NCBI GenBank assembly: GCA_003415625.1
Contig: PYIU01000003.1
Coordinates: forward strand, 6,014,001 to 6,078,000
Length of the DNA: 64,000 nt
Direction: 5' to 3'
Source: Aquanectria penicillioides
Lineage: Eukaryota; Ascomycota; Sordariomycetes; Hypocreales; Nectriaceae
Position 1 is the first letter of the stretch. Every line of letters begins with the position of its first letter. A program made the position numbers and the translations under genes. The notes beneath the pieces were generated by a model, which saw only the letters and a program-made list of their open reading frames with translations, did not search any database and was not told the origin of the DNA. Of this stretch, positions 58,107 through 64,000 are shown piece by piece.

Positions 58107-58897
58107 CAGGTATGTGAATGAAAGGAGGGGACTGTCACCCTCCGAATAAGCTGGTGGCGGTTCGGCGTCGTCGTCCTTGCGACTGGAATCTCCCTTGGTG
58201 TCCCTGGGGAGCGCGCTCTTGGTCTCAGCAACAGGGTCGCGGAAGGCCCGAGTTGACTGATCCGGGTCAAAAGGCCGGTCTTCTCGCGGGGCAGAGGAAT
58301 AGTATGCGGGCGCAGCGGTAGAGCCAGATGCCTCTCCTTCGACGACAACAGCGACAAACTTGCCGGTGCGGTCGTGAGCGTCTTCCGGCGGGGAAAAGAG
58401 CGACGAGAAAGGTGGGGGCCGGGAAGATGACGCCTCGGAGGCAGGATACTGCGGTGGCGGCGACTGGTCGCGGTTCAGGAGGATGTGGGCGTGGGAGTCG
58501 GGGTCGGGGGTCTCGAGACGATGGATCGACAAGGTGTGGATGCTGGATGCCGACGAGGAAGAGGTCGAAGGCGGCTTCTCAAACTCCGAGGACACAGACG
58601 GTCCGATACCAGGTTCCTGCGAGCTCGACAGGGTGGCGGATTCGTTGTCTTGCGGCTGCGGGCGGATGCGTGCGTGTGCGAACGAGGGGGACGGCGTGCG
58701 GTGACTGCTGGGACCCAAACGCGAGATGAATAGATGCAGAGACGAGACGAGACGAGACGAGGCCGAGGGCGCGAGACGCTTCACCGATCCGGGATGGGCG
58801 AGGGTTGGGGGAGGGGGATAGAAGAAGAGTCTCAGGAGGAGGTCGGGCACATCAGAGATGGACACGAGGGCGGGCGAGGGAGATTGGATCGATCGTC
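58107..58897 (-). other. ATG-less in-frame extension of the WHI2-like gene
   Basis: Upstream of the first ATG (58106) the same frame stays open for over 250 codons, up to a TGA near 58900, with no Met codon. The translation is Ser/Pro-rich and just before the ATG reads EPPPAYSEGDSPLLSFTYL, which looks like protein, not random sequence. Possibilities: initiation at a non-AUG codon, an unseen upstream exon carrying the ATG, or an untranslated leader that happens to be open. A GACGA repeat (58741-58761) lies within it. Confidence 0.5.
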
Positions 58898-59580
58898 ACA
58901 GCTCGAGGCGACGCTGTCGGTTGACGTTGTAGGCGAGAGATGAGTTGCGGTTGGTTGGTTGAGCAATGGAAACACAAGACGGACTGACGCCCAGCCGTGT
59001 TCCTCATTCGGCGGCTGAAAGGGGCCCCTGAACCTTCACCTGGACCACAGCCCGGGCCACTGAGCGGAGAGGCTCACAGCGAGCCTAGGCGCATGGAACC
59101 TAAAATTGGGGCCCCGCGACACCCACAACCAGCCAATGGCAGCGCCCGCTACGGACAGGCTGGGGGTCTTAGCCGCCCGGCTTGGAAGTGCTACAGCGGA
59201 GTGGAGATGCTGCAGCGGGGCGTCACTGGTCCGCCCAAGACTTCGCATGCAGCTTGGTGCTAACCACTCACTCCGGGGACAGATGAATAGGCGAGCTCTG
59301 GATGCACCCGTACTGACCACCACCACCTCTTCTTCCTCCTCTTCCATCCCAATGACCCAATCCCATCATTTGATGCCTTCTCCAAACCCCCCCGTCCACC
59401 CCCGTCCACCCCCGTCCATCTCCATCTATCCCTCCTCCTCCACGACCGAGCATCATGACATGAATCATGGATGCCTCCTTCAGGGCACACGGACGCTCGC
59501 AGAGATCAATGTCACATGTCACATGTCACATCAATAAATCACGGCTACTCAATGTGGCTCTACGGGTTTGCAACCGGTGC
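58898..59580. other. Intergenic region with short simple repeats
   Basis: About 680 bp between the WHI2-like leader and the end of the GPATCH1-like gene. It contains CCCCCGTCCA repeats near 59388-59420 and GTCACAT repeats near 59512-59532. No gene recognised. Confidence 0.5.
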
Positions 59581-61741
59581 TCATTCGCTGTCGCTATCTC
59601 CAAAAATTGCTCGCAATACCTCATCATGGGCTGCTTTGCCCTCCACCGCTTCATTCTTGTCGGGATTGATGCCGACCTCCGGCTCTACAACGGGCGGCGT
59701 CGGTCCTGCGACAGGGCCGTTTTCTATTGCCTTCATCTCCCCGGACAAGGGCTTCGAGGCAGGTCGCATCTCCGCATCCCGCTCCACGCACGCAGGCCCG
59801 GCTTCTGGTGCCCTTGAGCCGGAACTAGGTTCGGGTTCGTTATCTGCCCGTGAATGCGCCGGAGCTTTGACATTGAAGCGTTTACACAGTAATCGCGTCG
59901 GGTAGAATTCCTCAACTGTCCTCGTCATCTTGCCGTACATGCCAACCTTGGCGGCCTCCTCCGCCGGATCGGCCACCTTGGGTTCTGGCTTGGATAGCAA
60001 CTCTGCCCCAGTTGATCCGTCTGTTGAAGTAGGCGATGCTGTCTTAGCAGTTGTAAACCGCGATGCCATAAATCCCGTCATCGGTTTGAATATCCTAGCG
60101 CAGTTGTGAAATTCTTTCAACTCTCGTAGAAAATCGTCGTCTACCATTCCTCTTGGTTTGGACGGCAAGGGTTGGCTGCCAGTAGCGAAGTGCTCCAAAT
60201 ATGTCCTGTATCGAGCCTTTTTGGCTTCATCATCCACATAAGGTCCTGTCGACCCTCGTGATATGGCTGCCACGGCCGTCTCCCGGTCAAGCTCCGGTGC
60301 CTGATCCCAGAATGCCTGTTGCATCTCTTCCTCGGACATGGCAAATCCTTCTGGAACCTCGCCTAGGCCAGGTGGAAGATTTGCCCTTCCTGACGCTGTA
60401 GCAAGTCGATCACGAGCTGAGCTCGAGATGAAATCGAACACGGATTTGCCTGGTAGGCTCTTCTCTCCCAGAAGCGCGGCCCGGGATTTTGCGTCGTGCG
60501 TTGATGCTTTGGCAGCATCTGCCGTAGACATATACGGTGTTGAACTTGTCTCATCCACGGACTTCTTCAACGAAACCCACCCTGGGGCACAGGAGGTGGT
60601 GTGTATTGAGACAGCACGTCCGTCAAGTCCTCGATGATTTTAGCGAGCACGAAGCCATCCAAAGGCAAACGCCCATCATGGCAACGACCAAGGCTATTTC
60701 CAACCCGGGCTGTTTTGGACAAGAATACTGGCGCGTTTCGAAGTGCGGGATTGGAAACAGCAGTGGCCTTCTTTGCCTTCTTTTTCTTCTTGTCGCCTCC
60801 AATGACACGATTGTACTTAATCTTCGGGCCAATCTCGTACGGATCTTCCTCATCAGAGCCCGTGTCATTGAGAATCCCAACTCCTATACCTCCGTTTCTA
60901 GACTTCGCTTTCTTCTTCCCCATGGGATTCAGCGATGCGCTCCGTGTGGTGCCTATCATTAAATCATCGTCTTCGTCTTCATCTTCGTCCGCGGCGGTAG
61001 TGGTGATACTGGCACCTCCCAAAGCTGCAAGCTTGGTCTCTCCCTCGTGCCCTAGGCCTTTTCGATCAACCTTGCGAATAAATTGTATCATGCTGGTATT
61101 GTCGGGAGCAAAGAGATGTGTTTCGTCGGCTTCAGAGGTAGGTCCTGCCAATCCAAGACGAGCACTTCGTCGCACCTTGGGCCCGATTCCTTGGCCATCT
61201 TTCCAGCCCATCTTCCTTAAGAGCTTCAGGCCCATTGTATCCCCCTCAGTCTTAAGGAGAAGACCCATACGACCCCCAGCATTGCGCCCTTCTGTTGATG
61301 ACCCGAGGCCGGCGAAGGCTTGCGACGTTTCGATTTTCTGGGCTTCGGCTGCATCGGCGAGGTCCTCTTCATCCATATAATCCTCAGGTCGTTGTTCTTG
61401 ATTCGCCTTATCATCTTTTCGGCGATTGCTGCGACTCGAGACGAATGTTGCGGGCGTCCATCCTTCCTTGGAGCCTACCGTGTTGAAATAACTACGAAAG
61501 CCATGTCAGCACACTTCCAGTTAGCTGTCGTCGCCATTGAAACTTACCCTGCGCTCCAGCCGCCGGTGAAAGCACCATGGAGACGCTTACGTCCTCTCTC
61601 ATCCCTTACCTCCTGCTTCCACAGCGGCAGGTAGGAGCCATCATCGCGAGTCTCCGAGTCGTCAGGTAGAGGAGTGCCAAAGGTCGCGTACGGCGCGTGG
61701 AGATCTGCCTCGTATGTCGCGCGAGACCGTTTGTATGACAT
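59581..61741 (-). CDS. GPATCH1-like G-patch protein, with one frame break
   Basis: Exons 61741-61548 and 61491-59581 (56-nt intron) encode about 701 residues if a single-base shift near 60578 is bridged. The head [26 protein letters not shown] and the segment [21 protein letters not shown] are characteristic of GPATCH1/DUF1604 proteins. They are followed by the G-patch ([20 protein letters not shown]), [15 protein letters not shown], and [20 protein letters not shown] with a [21 protein letters not shown]-terminal block. The family acts in pre-mRNA splicing together with the DEAH helicase Dhx35, in the nucleus. The frame changes at CCCCAGGGTGGG (VPQGG versus WVSLKK) where no intron can fit. 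Human orthologue type: GPATCH1. Confidence 0.82.
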
Positions 61742-64000
61742 GGGACTAGGGTATCGGGATGCTGGCGCAGGGGTCTTGGACGTGGAGTAGCATCGAGGTG
61801 AAGTCCAGAAACAACAGCGAAGATGTCCAGCGCGATGTGATGGGAGTTTGGCAGGCAGGATTCGGTCTTTGGAAAGCTATGACCCAAAAGGTGACGGCAC
61901 CGACAGTTGCGACTCTACGTACGTTGTGTGGGTCTTATCGATAAGCGCGTGTTGGTTGATTGCTGCTCAAGGCGGCGTCCGCGCTTGACTTGTCGTTGAG
62001 AGACAGAACGTGAATAGTTCCATCACCAGCAGTGGACTTATCACAGTAGTGGGAAGAAGAAAGAAAGTTGAAGCCAACAGCTGAAATCGATGCAACACGG
62101 ATGAGGCTGTTACACGCTTTACTGCGGACATGGATATGTCCTCATGGGTGATCTCAGATCATAAACCCGGAATGCGGCAATACGGGTGTGGGAAAGGCTT
62201 TTTACGCTCTGGGTCCTTCCCATGATGGATTCTCAAAGCTGGCCAGGCTGGATACCGGTCGGCCGGGGCAGGTACATGTACACCGAATAACCAAAATAGA
62301 GAAATTGGTTGTGCAGCACATGCCTCAAGCTCTGGCCGTTGTCGTCAGCCATGACGATGGAGATGGTGTGGGCATGTTGGTTCCAGGCTCTCCGCTGGCT
62401 CGTTGAGAGCCAGCCAAGCCAAGCCCCTGGTGGAAAGATGAGCTCCACCAACAAATACGGGTTCGTGATCAGCGGCCCATGGATGGCCCTGGCCCTCGGC
62501 GAGCGATATTCCCCCTCGGCGGTGAAATCAATACAAACCCTCTAATCTGGACCGCTTGTGCCCTTGTCTCCCCAGCCTGGAGGATGCGCTGATGGCTTGC
62601 AGGGAATATGCATCGAGAAAGAAGGGCAGTTGCCCAGCGAGAGATGGGAGATGGGCGAGGCGCTTGTGCAACCTAATCCCTACTCCCCACGACGTGCCTT
62701 ACATGACCTCTACAGTACGAGTCAACAGTACGATACCTCGCCAGCTCACTGTCCCTCGTCTTCCTCGTCCATCAATGCGCCCGTTATTAATTATAGAACA
62801 CCTCGTTTACGAAGAGGGGCGAGACACGACGGAGGTGGGAAGACGGGAGACGGAGTGGCGTCGAAGCGAAACAGCCTTGGTCAGGTATCCCCTAATAGGA
62901 GACTGATCAGATGAGTGCTGTTGTCGCGGCGAAACCCAGCGAAGCCTGAAATGTGCACATTGTCGCTTTTACAAACACATTCATTCGCACACTGACATAC
63001 ACGTACGTGCCGCACGTTGACTTAGCCGCATAGCATAGACATGGCATTGCATCACATCACATCACATCAAGGGATCGACAGCTGAAGGTCGACGGTCGAC
63101 CAAAGCAAGTCTTTGTGTACCCCTCGCACAATACGTAATGTAAGGGACTGCCATGGACACACAACGCTCTGTCAGGGGCTCGCACACTGGCGATGACGGT
63201 GGCGGCCGCAGCACGGGCTTCTGGACAATTAAGCCTCATCTAGTTCCGTTCATGGGCCTTCTGCCGAGGTGGTAAATGCGCTTCCACAGAGAGACAAGAG
63301 ACGAGAAGCAAAGCAAACACAGGGCCACGTCCGTGTCCGTGGATCTCCCCTCTCGCCTCTCCCCTCTCCCCATCTCCCTCCCCTCAAAAAGAAAGAAAAA
63401 GAAACCAAGCAATGGGTGCCCGATCTTACCTTGCTGACCCCCAGTCCCAGTTCCCTGTACCCAGCCCCTCCATCCTCGTCGTCAAGCCACCTAAATTTGC
63501 CCATCTGCGAATACCCACTCCCAGATCGCTCACTCGTTCACTCAATGGTGGTACAGAAAAAAAAAATTCAAAAGGTGCTTCGTCCGAGCTGACAAGAAAG
63601 GGGCGCGAAAAAGGGGCGTCCCAGGACGGAAAAAAGGAGGATGGGGGATCGGAAGGTATTGGTGGTTTCTCGGCTGACTCCTATCACGACCTTTCCCAGT
63701 TCCAAGCTGAGTGCCACAGGTACTGTTTTTGGCACTTTGTGTGGTTTGTGTGGCCGTTGGATGCACAGAGGAGCTGGTCGTGGAAGTGCTGCATGCGAGG
63801 CAAAGTACCTACCTGGGCAGAACCAGCCGGATGCAGGCAGGTACCGGGGCGGCCGGCGTGATTGCCCGCAAAATCGAGGTACCGGTCCGCCGCCTTTTCG
63901 CTAGCGTCCTGACGGGAGGTACCTGTGGGCTTGGAGGGTGGTGTCGTCAGGGGGGGCCGAGGGCCAAGACGCTGGGGCGCCGGGGGCGCTGGAGCAGACG
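61742..64000. other. Intergenic region at window end, no gene recognised
   Basis: About 2.2 kb upstream of the GPATCH1-like gene to the window edge. It contains an ATCAC repeat (63049-63069), a C/T-rich stretch (63340-63390) and repeated GGTACC-containing motifs near 63805-63925. Overlapping open frames here are low-complexity. It may be the promoter and 5' leader of a gene beyond the window. Confidence 0.4.

Noticed and set aside
63250..63904. Overlapping open frames at the right end
   Set aside because: Low-complexity, open on both strands because of C/T-rich composition, with no similarity.
1..64000. tRNA, rRNA genes and CRISPR arrays
   Set aside because: No convincing tRNA B-box context or rRNA sequence was noticed by eye, and CRISPR arrays are not expected in a fungal nuclear genome and none was seen.

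Overview
The window is nuclear DNA of a filamentous ascomycete (Pezizomycotina; a Sordariomycete, perhaps Hypocreales, is a guess from gene style only). Evidence: many 44-150 nt spliceosomal introns with GTAAGT-like donors and CTAAC/CTAAT branch sites, Zn2Cys6 regulators, an RTA1-like protein, a LaeA-like methyltransferase, a fungal NB-ARC/TPR STAND protein, and a block with the mutation pattern of repeat-induced point mutation (RIP). Exon joins below were worked out by hand; except where a break is reported, exon lengths sum to a multiple of three.

1-8.3 kb: extremely AT-rich DNA with no CpG seen, full of stops, still readable as Ty3/gypsy retrotransposon remains (RT, RNase H, integrase at 0.5-3.2 kb; probably a second element to 8.3 kb). 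It ends abruptly near 8.29 kb.

8.3-20 kb: a secreted or membrane-anchored unknown protein, an ArAE/FUSC-like membrane transporter, a six-exon O-methyltransferase divergent from a LaeA-like methyltransferase, and a short-chain dehydrogenase.

20-38 kb: accessory region with long intergenic stretches. Two copies of a 110-bp inverted-repeat element (22.0 and 30.0 kb, opposite orientation) flank an L-amino-acid oxidase, an FAD monooxygenase and a CDA-fold deaminase. Then come a Zn2Cys6 factor, an RTA1-like protein, a broken O-methyltransferase and a secreted metallo-beta-lactamase-fold protein. No PKS, NRPS or terpene synthase is present, so this is at most part of a metabolic cluster.

38-54 kb: an ASCH-like domain protein, cytosolic tyrosyl-tRNA synthetase, an NB-ARC/TPR protein with one frame break, a serine beta-lactamase-like protein, a second Zn2Cys6 factor, and a copper amine oxidase pseudogene split by an 841-bp DNA transposon with 35-bp inverted repeats and a TTG target duplication. 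The insertion is exact: removing it and one TTG rejoins the reading frame.

54-64 kb: an MFS transporter, a WHI2-like BTB protein with a long in-frame upstream extension lacking ATG, a GPATCH1-like G-patch protein with one frame break, and 2.2 kb without a recognised gene. Conserved housekeeping genes (TyrRS, WHI2-like, GPATCH1) are interleaved with accessory, decaying genes.
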